A stretch of 64,000 bases of DNA from Chersky-840 sp963764205 (GTDB taxonomy: Bacteria; Actinomycetota; Acidimicrobiia; Acidimicrobiales; UBA8190). A model generated the notes under the pieces. It saw only the letters and a program-made list of their open reading frames with translations, made no database searches and was not told where the DNA came from. Location of the stretch: assembly GCA_963764205.1 (NCBI GenBank), contig CAVXRN010000004.1, positions 62,001 to 126,000 on the forward strand, in the 5' to 3' direction. Shown here in pieces: positions 53,579 through 61,561 of the stretch (position 1 is its first letter; each line of letters starts with the position of its first letter). The position numbers and the translations under genes were made by a program.

Positions 53579-56233
53579 TCAGGACGTGCTCGACCGCGAG
53601 GCCCACGACTCGTCCCCGGCCGGGGCGGCCGGGGCAAGCTCGGGCTCTCCGGCGCGCAGCGCGGCCTCGATCCCCTCGCTCAGCACCTGGGCCAGGACTG
53701 CGGCGTTGGGCTCGCGCAGCATGGACTTGTGGTCGCCGGGGACCGAGCTGCGCCGCGGCGTCTCGAGCAGGATCCCCTCCCACGCCATCCGCGTGAGACC
53801 GTCGGACTGGTCGTCGGCGAGGACCACCGTGGCGGGACCCCGCCACGGGGCGCGCCGGTAGCGGTGCATGAGCAGATTCCCGTAGCGGGAGAACACCTCG
53901 ACCCTCTTCTTCGTACGCGGGGCCCCTGAGAGTGCTTCGGTGAAGACCCGGCACACCACGCCGAGCTGGGACATCTGCCCCCGCAGCCGGCTCAAGCGGG
54001 CCTGGAGGACGCGGGTGCCGTTGCTCGAGGCCCGGGGGGGTGCCACACCGTGGTCAGGCGTCACCTCGTCGAGCGCTTCGTCGGGATACGCCTCGTGGGT
54101 GACGTCGAGCAGACCGAGGAACGCCACGCCGTCACCCGTCGCCGTCAGCTGGCGGGCGATCTCGAAGGCCAACACGCCACCCCACGAATGTCCCGCCAAG
54201 AAATACGGCCCGGTCGGCTGCACGCTCCGCATGGTCCGGATGGCGCGCCGTGCTGCCCCCTTCATGGAGAAGTCGGGCAGGCCCCGATTCTCGAGTCCCT
54301 GGTTCTGCAGGACGTAGAGGGGCTGGTCGGTACCGAGGTGCAGGCTGAGGGGGAGGTAGGTGACCGCCAACGCTCCCACCCCCGACACACAGAACAACGG
54401 GGGTCGGGTCCCGGTCGTGCGCAGCGCCACCAACGTCGTCCGGGCGCGATCTTGTTGGGGCGCGCGTACCTTGACCGCCAGCTCCGCCACCGTCGGCGCC
54501 TCGAGCAGGACCGACGTCGGCAGGGTCAGGCCGAAGTCCTCGCACAGGGCCGCCATGGCGGCCTCGGCCGCCAACGAGTCGCCGCCGAGCTCGAAGAAGT
54601 CGTCGTGGACGCCCACGCTGTCGACACCCAGGACGTCGGCCCACGCCACGACGAGTTGCAGCTCGACGTGGTCACGGGGCTGCACCGGCGGGGGTGCGGC
54701 GGGCACGGGCAGCTGCAGCAGGCCCACCCGGTCGATCTTGCCGTTGGCGTTGCGAGGGAGATCGGCGACGATGACGACCGACGTGGGGACCATGTAGGTG
54801 GGCACCTTCTGGCGAAGAGCACGCCGCACCGACGCGGCGGACGTCTCGGGACCACCGGGCACGACATAGGCCACCAGCCGGGTGGGGGCGCCGGGCTCGG
54901 TCAGCCCCAGCACGGCGGCCCCGGCCACCTCACCGGTGGCGAGAAGGGCGGCCTCGACCTCGGAGGGCTCGACGAGGTACCCGCGCACCTTGACCATCTG
55001 GTCCAGCCGCCCGCGGTGCTCGAACACGCCGTCGCTGCGCCGCACCGCCTGGTCTCCGGTCCGGAAGCACCGGCTGCCGTCGGCCAGCTCCTCGAACCGC
55101 TGTGCCGTCTGCTCGGGTTGGCCCCAATACCCCAGAGAGATATAGCGCGAGGTGACACACAGCTCTCCGGGCTCGTCGTCTCCCGCTGCCGTGCCGTCGT
55201 CGCGGCGCAGGCTCAGCACCCGTTCGCCCAGCGCGGTGCCCGAGGGCACCTGCCCCTCGGGGATGGGACCCCCGGTGGACACCGTGTAGACCGCGTACCC
55301 CGAGGTCTCTGAGCTCCCGGCGTGGTTGATGAACGAGCTCGTGGGCGGAAGATGGGGCGCCAACGAGCCGACGTCGACGCCGTAGACCGCTTCGCCCGCC
55401 GTGGTGACGACGCGCACGTCGTCGAACAGATCCGAGTCGTCGAGCGACGCGACGAAGGCCCGCATCATGGTGGGCGTGAAGTCGAGGTAGGTGATGCGCT
55501 GCCGGCGCAACCAGTCCGACATCCCGTCGATCCCCTTGCGGCGCGGGTCGTAGAGGTGGATCTCGGCCCCTGTGGCCAGGCCGCGGTGCAGATACAGGGC
55601 GGCGGCCGCGAACCCCACCGGGAGCACGAGCCCCATCCGGTCCTGGGGACCGAAGTCCATCGAGACCGTGGCGGCATGGGCGTGGTCCAGGTACGCGCCG
55701 TGCGGCACGATCACGCCTTTGGGCTGGCCCGTCGAGCCCGAGGTGAACACCACGTTGGCGATGTCGTCGGGACCGATCTTGATCTCGGGCCGGGCGTCGC
55801 TCACGCCCGCGTCGAGCGCGATCACGGGGGTCTTGCCCTGCGAGAGGTCGTCGGCCAACGAGCGATGGGCCGAGTCGGCGACGAAGGCCACCGGATGGGC
55901 GAGGCCGCTGATCTCGGCCAGACGGGCCATCGGCATCGTCAGGTCGAGGAAGCTGTAGGGGCACCCCGCCTTGAGGATGCCGAGGATCGCCACGATGGCA
56001 CCGGCATCCTGATCGAGGACGGTCGCCACCAGGCCCGACTGCGAGCCCAGTTGGTCGACGATGGCCTGGGCCAGCGCGTTGGACCGGCGGTCGAGCTCTC
56101 CGTAGGTGAGGCTCGTGTCGCCGTCGACGACGGCAACGGCTTCGGGCGCGCACTGGGCGACCAGGGCGTAACGATCGACGAGGGAACCGGTGCGGTCCTC
56201 TGCGACGAGCGGGCGCAGACTCGTTCCTGACAC
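53579..56233 (-). CDS. Single-module NRPS-like protein, A-T-TE
   Basis: 884 residues without a condensation domain. Adenylation domain: SLTYGELDRR (about 41), FTSGSTGQPKG (163-173), GELCV, FRTGDQAV, GRLDQMVKVRGYLVEP and the catalytic lysine K499 in NANGKID. Carrier domain with phosphopantetheine serine S553 in FELGGDSL. Thioesterase with nucleophile S683 in GHSWGG. At the A4 region (LVLPVGFAAAALYL, 202-215) the aspartate that normally holds the substrate amino group is Ala in my alignment, so a keto, hydroxy or aryl acid is possible. The start is GTG at 56233, 10 nt after GGAAGGA. Confidence 0.88.
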   Translation of the reverse strand: MSGTSLRPLVAEDRTGSLVDRYALVAQCAPEAVAVVDGDTSLTYGELDRRSNALAQAIVDQLGSQSGLVATVLDQDAGAIVAILGILKAGCPYSFLDLTMPMARLAEISGLAHPVAFVADSAHRSLADDLSQGKTPVIALDAGVSDARPEIKIGPDDIANVVFTSGSTGQPKGVIVPHGAYLDHAHAATVSMDFGPQDRMGLVLPVGFAAAALYLHRGLATGAEIHLYDPRRKGIDGMSDWLRRQRITYLDFTPTMMRAFVASLDDSDLFDDVRVVTTAGEAVYGVDVGSLAPHLPPTSSFINHAGSSETSGYAVYTVSTGGPIPEGQVPSGTALGERVLSLRRDDGTAAGDDEPGELCVTSRYISLGYWGQPEQTAQRFEELADGSRCFRTGDQAVRRSDGVFEHRGRLDQMVKVRGYLVEPSEVEAALLATGEVAGAAVLGLTEPGAPTRLVAYVVPGGPETSAASVRRALRQKVPTYMVPTSVVIVADLPRNANGKIDRVGLLQLPVPAAPPPVQPRDHVELQLVVAWADVLGVDSVGVHDDFFELGGDSLAAEAAMAALCEDFGLTLPTSVLLEAPTVAELAVKVRAPQQDRARTTLVALRTTGTRPPLFCVSGVGALAVTYLPLSLHLGTDQPLYVLQNQGLENRGLPDFSMKGAARRAIRTMRSVQPTGPYFLAGHSWGGVLAFEIARQLTATGDGVAFLGLLDVTHEAYPDEALDEVTPDHGVAPPRASSNGTRVLQARLSRLRGQMSQLGVVCRVFTEALSGAPRTKKRVEVFSRYGNLLMHRYRRAPWRGPATVVLADDQSDGLTRMAWEGILLETPRRSSVPGDHKSMLREPNAAVLAQVLSEGIEAALRAGEPELAPAAPAGDESWASRSSTS

Positions 56234-56286
56234 CGGATCGGCGTCCTTCCTACCCCTGGGCGCGAGCCCCGGGGCCTAGCAGCTCC

Positions 56287-57678
56287 TTAGGCTTGAGCGC
56301 CTCCGGTCGAGACGGCCTCGACCGCGTCGGCCAGCACTGCGACCGCCTCGTCGACGTCCGACGACGTGTGCGCCGTGCTGATGAACCAGGGCTCGAGGGG
56401 GTTGGGGTGGAAGTACAGCCCTCGGGTCTGGCACTCGATCTGAAGCTGGCGGTGCGTGTCGAAGTCGATCTTCTCCACGGCGCAGTCGATGCGGTCGTCG
56501 CCATCGAACGGCTCGTGCAGGATGGCCACCGAGATGATCGATCCCACCCGGACGATACGGGTCGGGAACTCCGATGCGGCAAAGACACCGCGCACCTTGC
56601 GCTCGAGGTCAGCGGAACGCTCGTCGAGCACGTCGTACATCTGCGTGGTGTTCAGGATCTTGGTCAGCGTCGCCACGACGGCCCGCATGGCCAGGTGGCT
56701 CCCGGCGTAGACACCGGCGTGGAACGCGGTGTTGTTGGCCAGAGGCTCCATGATCTGGCGGTTGGCACCGAAGGCGGCGACGGGATAGCCGCCCCCGAGC
56801 GCCTTGGACACGACGGTGATGTCGGGCGTGACGCCGTACATCTCCTGCGCGCCACCGGCGCCCAAGCGGAACCCGGTGATGACCTCGTCGAAGACGACCA
56901 GGGCACCATGGCGTCTCGCTCCTGCCATCACGTACTCGAGGAAGCCGTCGGCAGGCGCCACGACACCGGCATTGGCACAGACCGGCTCGAGGATCACCGC
57001 CGCGATGCGATCACCGTGCCGGGCGAAGGTGTCTTCGAGGGACTCGACGTCGTTGTACCGCAACTCGAGCGTGTTGGCGTGCGCCTCGGGGATCATCCCC
57101 AGCGCGCCCGAGACGGGACGACGCGCCTTGTCGACGCGCTCGATGGCCGAAGCCGGGCGCCGCAGCAACGTCTCGCTCCAGCCGTGGTAGTGCCCTTCGA
57201 AGGTGATGATGAGGTCTCGGCCCGTCACCATGCGGGCGAGGCGGACGGCGGAGGCGACGGCCTCGGTGCCGGAGTTGGCGAACCGCACCTGCTCGATCGA
57301 AGGCACGAGGGCGGTGATCAGCTCGCCCGCCTGGTGGTCCAGGGCGTGGGGCAGGCCCGTCATGGTGGCGTGGGTCATCTGGTCGGCCAGCGCGCCGAGC
57401 ACGTCCTGGTCGCCATAACCGAACAGGTGCGGGCCGTACCCCATGTTGAGGTCGAGCAGCTCCGTGCCCTCGACGTCGGTCAGGCGGCATCCTGTCGCCG
57501 ACGACACGACCAACGGGACCGGCACGCCGGCGTTGCGCATGTTGCTGCTGCCGCCACCGGCCACCACGGCCCGGGTCTCGGCATAGGTGACCTCGTTCGA
57601 ACTGGCAACCAACCCCTTCACCGCACTGGGGCCGGACCCAGCATCCGCCTGGTCCGAAAGCTCAGCCGCCAACGTCAT
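56287..57678 (-). CDS. Class III PLP aminotransferase / aminomutase (glutamate-1-semialdehyde-aminomutase-like)
   Basis: 463-residue fold-type I PLP enzyme. It shows DLNMGYGPHLFGYGDQDV, RFANSGTEAVASAVRLAR, FEGHYHGWSETLLRRP, AAVILEPVCANAGVVAP, LVVFDEVITGFRLGAGGAQ and the PLP lysine in TVVSKALGGGYPVAAFG. It resembles HemL but sits in a biosynthetic island rather than a heme cluster, so it is probably a pathway-specific aminotransferase or aminomutase. The ATG at 57678 follows AAGGGAG. It is the first gene of the minus-strand island. Confidence 0.86.
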   Translation of the reverse strand: MTLAAELSDQADAGSGPSAVKGLVASSNEVTYAETRAVVAGGGSSNMRNAGVPVPLVVSSATGCRLTDVEGTELLDLNMGYGPHLFGYGDQDVLGALADQMTHATMTGLPHALDHQAGELITALVPSIEQVRFANSGTEAVASAVRLARMVTGRDLIITFEGHYHGWSETLLRRPASAIERVDKARRPVSGALGMIPEAHANTLELRYNDVESLEDTFARHGDRIAAVILEPVCANAGVVAPADGFLEYVMAGARRHGALVVFDEVITGFRLGAGGAQEMYGVTPDITVVSKALGGGYPVAAFGANRQIMEPLANNTAFHAGVYAGSHLAMRAVVATLTKILNTTQMYDVLDERSADLERKVRGVFAASEFPTRIVRVGSIISVAILHEPFDGDDRIDCAVEKIDFDTHRQLQIECQTRGLYFHPNPLEPWFISTAHTSSDVDEAVAVLADAVEAVSTGGAQA

Positions 57679-58105
57679 CGTCCCGCTCCCTTGTCGCTTA
57701 GTTGAGAATCCCGAGTGCCGCCCTGTACCGCCGTGGGGTCAACCACTGAGGGCAGCTTCCACTCACCGATTGTCACGGACCGACATCGACAAAGACCCCA
57801 TGGGTCATCAACATTCGGTCAACTGCCCCGGACCCCTCAGTGATGGACAACAGCCCTGGTCACCACCGGTATCCCGCCCTGCCCGCCCGAGGACGGACCT
57901 GGTCGTCGTCATCTTGCTGGCGCCGGCCGCCATTTGGAAAATCGGGCCGGGCCGGCATCGACCGCCATCGCCTCCCAGCTGGGAAACCGACGCCACCGGG
58001 GTGGTCGGCGCCGCCGCTCACCGTCAGATTCTTGACGGCGTCACGTTGGAGGTGTCGGCCCCGTCGATGGCGAGCAGGGACGGACCGCCGGTCTCCTCTA
58101 GGGAA
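57679..58105. other. Intergenic region upstream of the biosynthetic island
   Basis: 427 bp without a gene I accept. It should hold the island promoter and the end of the transpeptidase transcript. The only structure I note is a 12-bp palindrome, tcccagctggga, at 57973-57984. I could not define a -10 with confidence. Confidence 0.5.
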
Positions 58106-59590
58106 TCAGTAGACCCAGACCGCCGTGCCGATGGGTGCCACATTGTTGGCCCAGATCCAGTTGATCGCCTCGTTGCTCACGCGGGCGCACCCGTGGGAGA
58201 CCGGTTCCGGCGGCACGGACGTGTCGCCGTGGATGGCAAAGCCGGCATCGAAGAACTTCGGACGCCACAGCGAACCGAGCGAGTCGACCACGAGGCCGTT
58301 GACCTGTCGGTAGATGGCAAAGTGCCCGGTGGGGGTGGTGGCGACCGCGGTGACCCCGTCCTGGGTGTAGGTGTACCCACCGCCGGTCGAGGTGTTGAGG
58401 ACCTCGTCGATCCTCCCGTTCGTCACGAACATCACCAGATCGTCTTCGAGGTCGATCTCGATGACATAGCCCGAGGTGCTCCGGGGCTGTGGGAGCACGC
58501 CCGCCGCGAGCGCCTCTTGGGTCGCGGGTCCGACCACGCCGCTCCGACTGATCCCGGCTGCTTTCTGCAGGGCCCACACGGCCTGTTGCGTGGCGTCGCC
58601 GTAGGTGCCGTCAGGGGTGCCGAGCCAGTAGCCCAGCGCGGAGAGCCGTTGCTGCAGCGCCACGACCGCCGGGCCGGTGGCTCCGGGGCCGAGCGTCGCC
58701 GTCGGGGTCTCTGTGCTGGGCAAGAGCCAGTAGCCGCCGCCATCGGGGGTGGCGGTGATGGCCGTGACGGGGTACTGGAGCTGTTGCCCGCCCATCGACC
58801 CGAAGAAGCCGGCGTCCCCGAAGCTGAACACCCCGCCGTCGGAGGAGCCCATCCAATACCCCCGGCCCGAGGCGGTCGCCGCGATGCCGACCACCGGCGC
58901 GTTCAAGTGGACCGCGCCCATCGACCCCAGGAACGGGGCGTCGCCGTAGGAGAACACCCCGCCGTCCGACGCCACGAGCCAGTAGCCGTGGCCGTCGGGC
59001 GCCGGCGCCATACCGACCACCGGCGCGTTCAATCGCAGGTTGCCGGTGGAACCGAAGAACTGCGCGTCGCCGTAGGAGAACACCCCGCCGTCCGACGCCA
59101 CGAGCCAGTAGCCGTGGCCGTCGGGCGTCCGTGCGATCCCCACGATGGGCGCGTTGAGGTGTTTGCCGCCCATCGAACCCAAGAACGCGGCGTCGCCGAA
59201 GCAGAACACTCCGCCGTCCGACGCCACGAGCCAGTAGCCGTGCCCGTCTGCCGTGGACGTCATCCCGACGACGGGCGCGTCCAGTCGCTGTCCACCCATC
59301 GACCCGTACGAGCCGGCGTCGCCGAAGCTGAACACCCCGCCGTCCGATGCCACGAGCCAGTACCCCTGTGCGGAAGGAGTGGAGACCATCCCGACCACCG
59401 GTGCGGCGAGCTGTACGCCCGCCATCGATCCGAAGAACCCCGCGTTGCCGAAGGGCACCGGCTCGGCGGCGACGTCGGGATAGGTGGACGCAGCCGCGGC
59501 GGACGCGAGCCCGAGGGTGGGGAGTAACAACGCACTGCTCAGCAGGGCGACGGCCAGCGTCCACCGGCGGCGGCGCAAGGCGTTTCTCAT
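58106..59590 (-). CDS. Secreted L,D-transpeptidase with GYWLVASDGG repeats and a peptidoglycan-binding domain
   Basis: 494 residues. A signal peptide (MRNALRRRRWTLAVALLSS to SAAAAS), then one partial and five full 42-residue repeats (GYWLVASDGGVFSFGDAG type), a PG_binding_1 domain (GPAVVALQQRLSALGYWLG, then GVVGPATQEAL), and a C-terminal YkuD domain with the catalytic FAIHGDTS and VSHGCARVSNEAINWIW (Cys nucleophile). It should form 3-3 crosslinks or attach proteins in the wall. The ATG at 59590 is chosen. The fusion links the SDGGVF repeats to peptidoglycan. Confidence 0.9.
   Translation of the reverse strand: MRNALRRRRWTLAVALLSSALLLPTLGLASAAAASTYPDVAAEPVPFGNAGFFGSMAGVQLAAPVVGMVSTPSAQGYWLVASDGGVFSFGDAGSYGSMGGQRLDAPVVGMTSTADGHGYWLVASDGGVFCFGDAAFLGSMGGKHLNAPIVGIARTPDGHGYWLVASDGGVFSYGDAQFFGSTGNLRLNAPVVGMAPAPDGHGYWLVASDGGVFSYGDAPFLGSMGAVHLNAPVVGIAATASGRGYWMGSSDGGVFSFGDAGFFGSMGGQQLQYPVTAITATPDGGGYWLLPSTETPTATLGPGATGPAVVALQQRLSALGYWLGTPDGTYGDATQQAVWALQKAAGISRSGVVGPATQEALAAGVLPQPRSTSGYVIEIDLEDDLVMFVTNGRIDEVLNTSTGGGYTYTQDGVTAVATTPTGHFAIYRQVNGLVVDSLGSLWRPKFFDAGFAIHGDTSVPPEPVSHGCARVSNEAINWIWANNVAPIGTAVWVY
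58730..59465 (-). repeat. 126-bp coding repeats (42 aa) in the L,D-transpeptidase
   Basis: Five full units plus an N-terminal partial one, related to but more diverged than the 129-bp arrays at 15989 and 18655. GYWLVASDGGVF and the APVVGM segment are best kept. Confidence 0.85.
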
Positions 59591-59693
59591 GCCCCTAGGC
59601 AACCATCTTGTTCCGTCCGACCGCCAACCCGTCGGGTCCGCACGACAGCGTCCTGCTCGGTCCGGGGTCTGGACCCCATCCCTGGTTCGCCCG

Positions 59694-60605
59694 TCACGGC
59701 GCGAGCCGCGACTCCTGTGGAACGGCGTTACCACGCAGGGCGTCGAGAAGAACGCCAACAGAGCTTCGAGCGGCGTCGCCTTGGCGGGTGCAGGCGAACC
59801 ACGGTTCCTCGGGCGTCAGCTCCGACACCGGGTATAGCTCGACCACGCGACCCTGGGCCAGGGCATCACGACAGAGGTAGTGCGGCAACAAGCTGACCCC
59901 CGCACCGAGCTCGACGGCCCGCAGGACCGAGCGCAGGTCAGGGGCGACGAGTTGCAAGCGGGCGGCGAAGGCGCGTCCGAGGACACCGACCCAGAACCGA
60001 CGCGTGCGGGGCAGCTCGAGGCTGTAGGCGACCCAGGGCCGGCCGACGAGCCACTCCGACACCTCGGCCACCGATCCCAACGACGGCACCGGCGCCCGAT
60101 GCGGCGCCGTCACCAGGACGAAGCCGTCGGTTCCGAGCGTCACCGCCCCGATGCTGCGCCGGGGCGGCGTCGAGCTCGTCACGATGACGTCGAGCTCGCC
60201 CCGGTCCAACTGCACGAACAGCTCGGCGTCGGCGCCGAAGGTGACCGACACCGCCAGGTCCGTCCCGACCAGGCGGGGCAGCACCTCGGCCGCGAAGAAC
60301 TCGGGGGTGGAGCCGAAGCGAACCGGGGGCTCGCTACTGGGCACCGCGCCCGCATCGAGGTCACGCAACACCCCCTCGAGCCCGTCGAGGGGCTCGGCCA
60401 CCTGCACGTAGAGCTCTCGTCCCCGCTGGGTGGGCTCCATGCCAGTCGGCTTGCGCACGAAGACGGCTTCGCCGAGCGCCCGCTCGAGCGACGCCAGCTG
60501 TTGGCTGGCCGCAGGCTGCGTCAGCCTACGGTGGTACGCCCCTTCGGTGACCGACCCCGTCCGATAGACGGCCACGAAGGTCCGCAACCACTCCGAGCGA
60601 GCCAT
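59694..60605 (-). CDS. LysR-family transcriptional regulator
   Basis: 303-residue regulator. The N-terminal winged helix reads WLRTFVAVYRTGSVTEGAYHRRLTQPAASQQLASLERALGEAVFVRKPTGMEPTQRG, typical of LysR, followed by a linker helix and a periplasmic-binding-like effector domain (VRFGSTPEFFAAEVLPRL; LQLVAPDLRSVLRAVELGAGVSLLPHYL). It is divergent from the methyltransferase gene at 60676, its likely target, as is usual for the family. The ATG at 60605 lies 6 nt after TAAGAT. Confidence 0.9.
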   Translation of the reverse strand: MARSEWLRTFVAVYRTGSVTEGAYHRRLTQPAASQQLASLERALGEAVFVRKPTGMEPTQRGRELYVQVAEPLDGLEGVLRDLDAGAVPSSEPPVRFGSTPEFFAAEVLPRLVGTDLAVSVTFGADAELFVQLDRGELDVIVTSSTPPRRSIGAVTLGTDGFVLVTAPHRAPVPSLGSVAEVSEWLVGRPWVAYSLELPRTRRFWVGVLGRAFAARLQLVAPDLRSVLRAVELGAGVSLLPHYLCRDALAQGRVVELYPVSELTPEEPWFACTRQGDAARSSVGVLLDALRGNAVPQESRLAP

Positions 60606-60618
60606 AAGAAAATCTTAT
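60604..60618. promoter_or_regulatory. LysR-type operator over the regulator's own -10 and start codon
   Basis: ATAAGA-AAA-TCTTAT is a perfect inverted repeat with a T-N11-A frame (T60605, A60617). It contains the TAAGAT -10 (60617-60612) and two bases of the ATG of the lysR gene, so binding would block its own expression. Confidence 0.6.
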
Positions 60619-60675
60619 CTTGAGGATCAGTAGTACTTGTTTGCTTATTAAGGAGGGCGGGCGGATCATGTCCCC

Positions 60676-61494
60676 ATGCCCCGCGACCTCGGACCCAGCC
60701 CCTCGTATCTCCATGGCCACCACGAGAGCGTCCTGCGCTCGCATCGCTGGCGGACGGCGGAGAACTCCGCCGCGTACCTGATCCCGAGCCTCGAGCCCGC
60801 GGCGCGCCTGCTCGACGTGGGATGTGGCCCAGGCACGATCACCGTCGGCTTGGCACGGTACGTGGAGGCCGGACAGGTGGTCGGGATCGACGCGGCGGAG
60901 ACGGTGCTCGGTGACGCTCGGGGCGAAGCACGACGCGCCGGTGCCACCAACGTCAGGTTCGACGTCGGCGACGTGTACCGGCTCGCATTCGACGACGGCG
61001 ACTTCGACGTGGTCCACGCCCACCAGGTGCTCCAACACCTGGCCGATCCCGTGACCGCGCTCACCGAGATGCGGCGGGTGTGCCGCCCCGGCGGCATCGT
61101 CGCCGCTCGCGACGGGGACTACGGGGGGATGTTCTGGTTTCCCGAGGACCCCGGTCTCGAGGAGTGGCGGGATCTCTACCGACGCGTTGCACGGGCGGTC
61201 GGGGGCGAGCCCGACGGAGGGCGGCGGATCGTGCACTGGGCTCGCCGAGCGGGATTCACCGACGTCGAGGCGACAGCGGGCTCGTGGTGTTTCGCCACCC
61301 CCGACGAGCGCGCCTGGTGGGGAGGGCTCTGGGCCGATCGGCTCACGCGTTCACGATTCGCGCACGAGGCCGTGAGCAGCGGTTCTGCTTCGACGAGCGA
61401 CCTCGAGCGGCTGGCGGACGCGTGGCGACGGTGGACGTCGAACGACGACGGGTGGTTCGTCGTCCCCCACGGCGAGGTCCTGTGTCGGCGATGA
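60676..61494 (+). CDS. SAM-dependent methyltransferase (class I)
   Basis: 272-residue class I methyltransferase. SYLHGHHESVLRSHRWRTAENSAAYL precedes motif I LLDVGCGPGTITVGLA, the acidic VVGIDAAETVL, and VGDVYRLAFDDGDFDVVHAHQVLQHL. The substrate is unknown. A strong AAGGAGGG at 60650-60657 is 18 nt from this ATG but 10 nt from an out-of-frame ATG at 60668, so the true start or a local indel should be checked. It is divergent from lysR. Confidence 0.85.
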   Translation: MPRDLGPSPSYLHGHHESVLRSHRWRTAENSAAYLIPSLEPAARLLDVGCGPGTITVGLARYVEAGQVVGIDAAETVLGDARGEARRAGATNVRFDVGDVYRLAFDDGDFDVVHAHQVLQHLADPVTALTEMRRVCRPGGIVAARDGDYGGMFWFPEDPGLEEWRDLYRRVARAVGGEPDGGRRIVHWARRAGFTDVEATAGSWCFATPDERAWWGGLWADRLTRSRFAHEAVSSGSASTSDLERLADAWRRWTSNDDGWFVVPHGEVLCRR

Positions 61495-61514
61495 CGACGA
61501 CCGGGACCGCGCCA

Positions 61515-61546
61515 TACTGACCACGTTCACCCGTACTGACCACGTT
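61515..61546. promoter_or_regulatory. 13-bp direct repeat upstream of the thioesterase gene
   Basis: tactgaccacgtt occurs at 61515-61527 and 61534-61546, 19 bp apart, ending 15 bp before the GTG start. It could be a regulator site. Confidence 0.4.
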
Positions 61547-61561
61547 GACAAGGAGTTGCTC

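Noticed and set aside
54050..55312. A 420-codon plus-strand ORF inside the A-T-TE gene
   Set aside because: Antisense shadow with His/Gln/Arg/Gly bias and no recognisable domain.
56287..57678. Naming the aminotransferase hemL
   Set aside because: Family resemblance only; there are no heme genes nearby, and it is the first gene of a biosynthetic island.
57973..57984. 12-bp palindrome as an operator for the biosynthetic island
   Set aside because: GC-rich palindromes of this length are expected by chance here; there is no second copy and no promoter context.
57587..59527. A 646-codon plus-strand ORF opposite the L,D-transpeptidase
   Set aside because: Repetitive Arg/His/Gly-rich antisense reading of the repeat array; the minus-strand gene has clear catalytic motifs.
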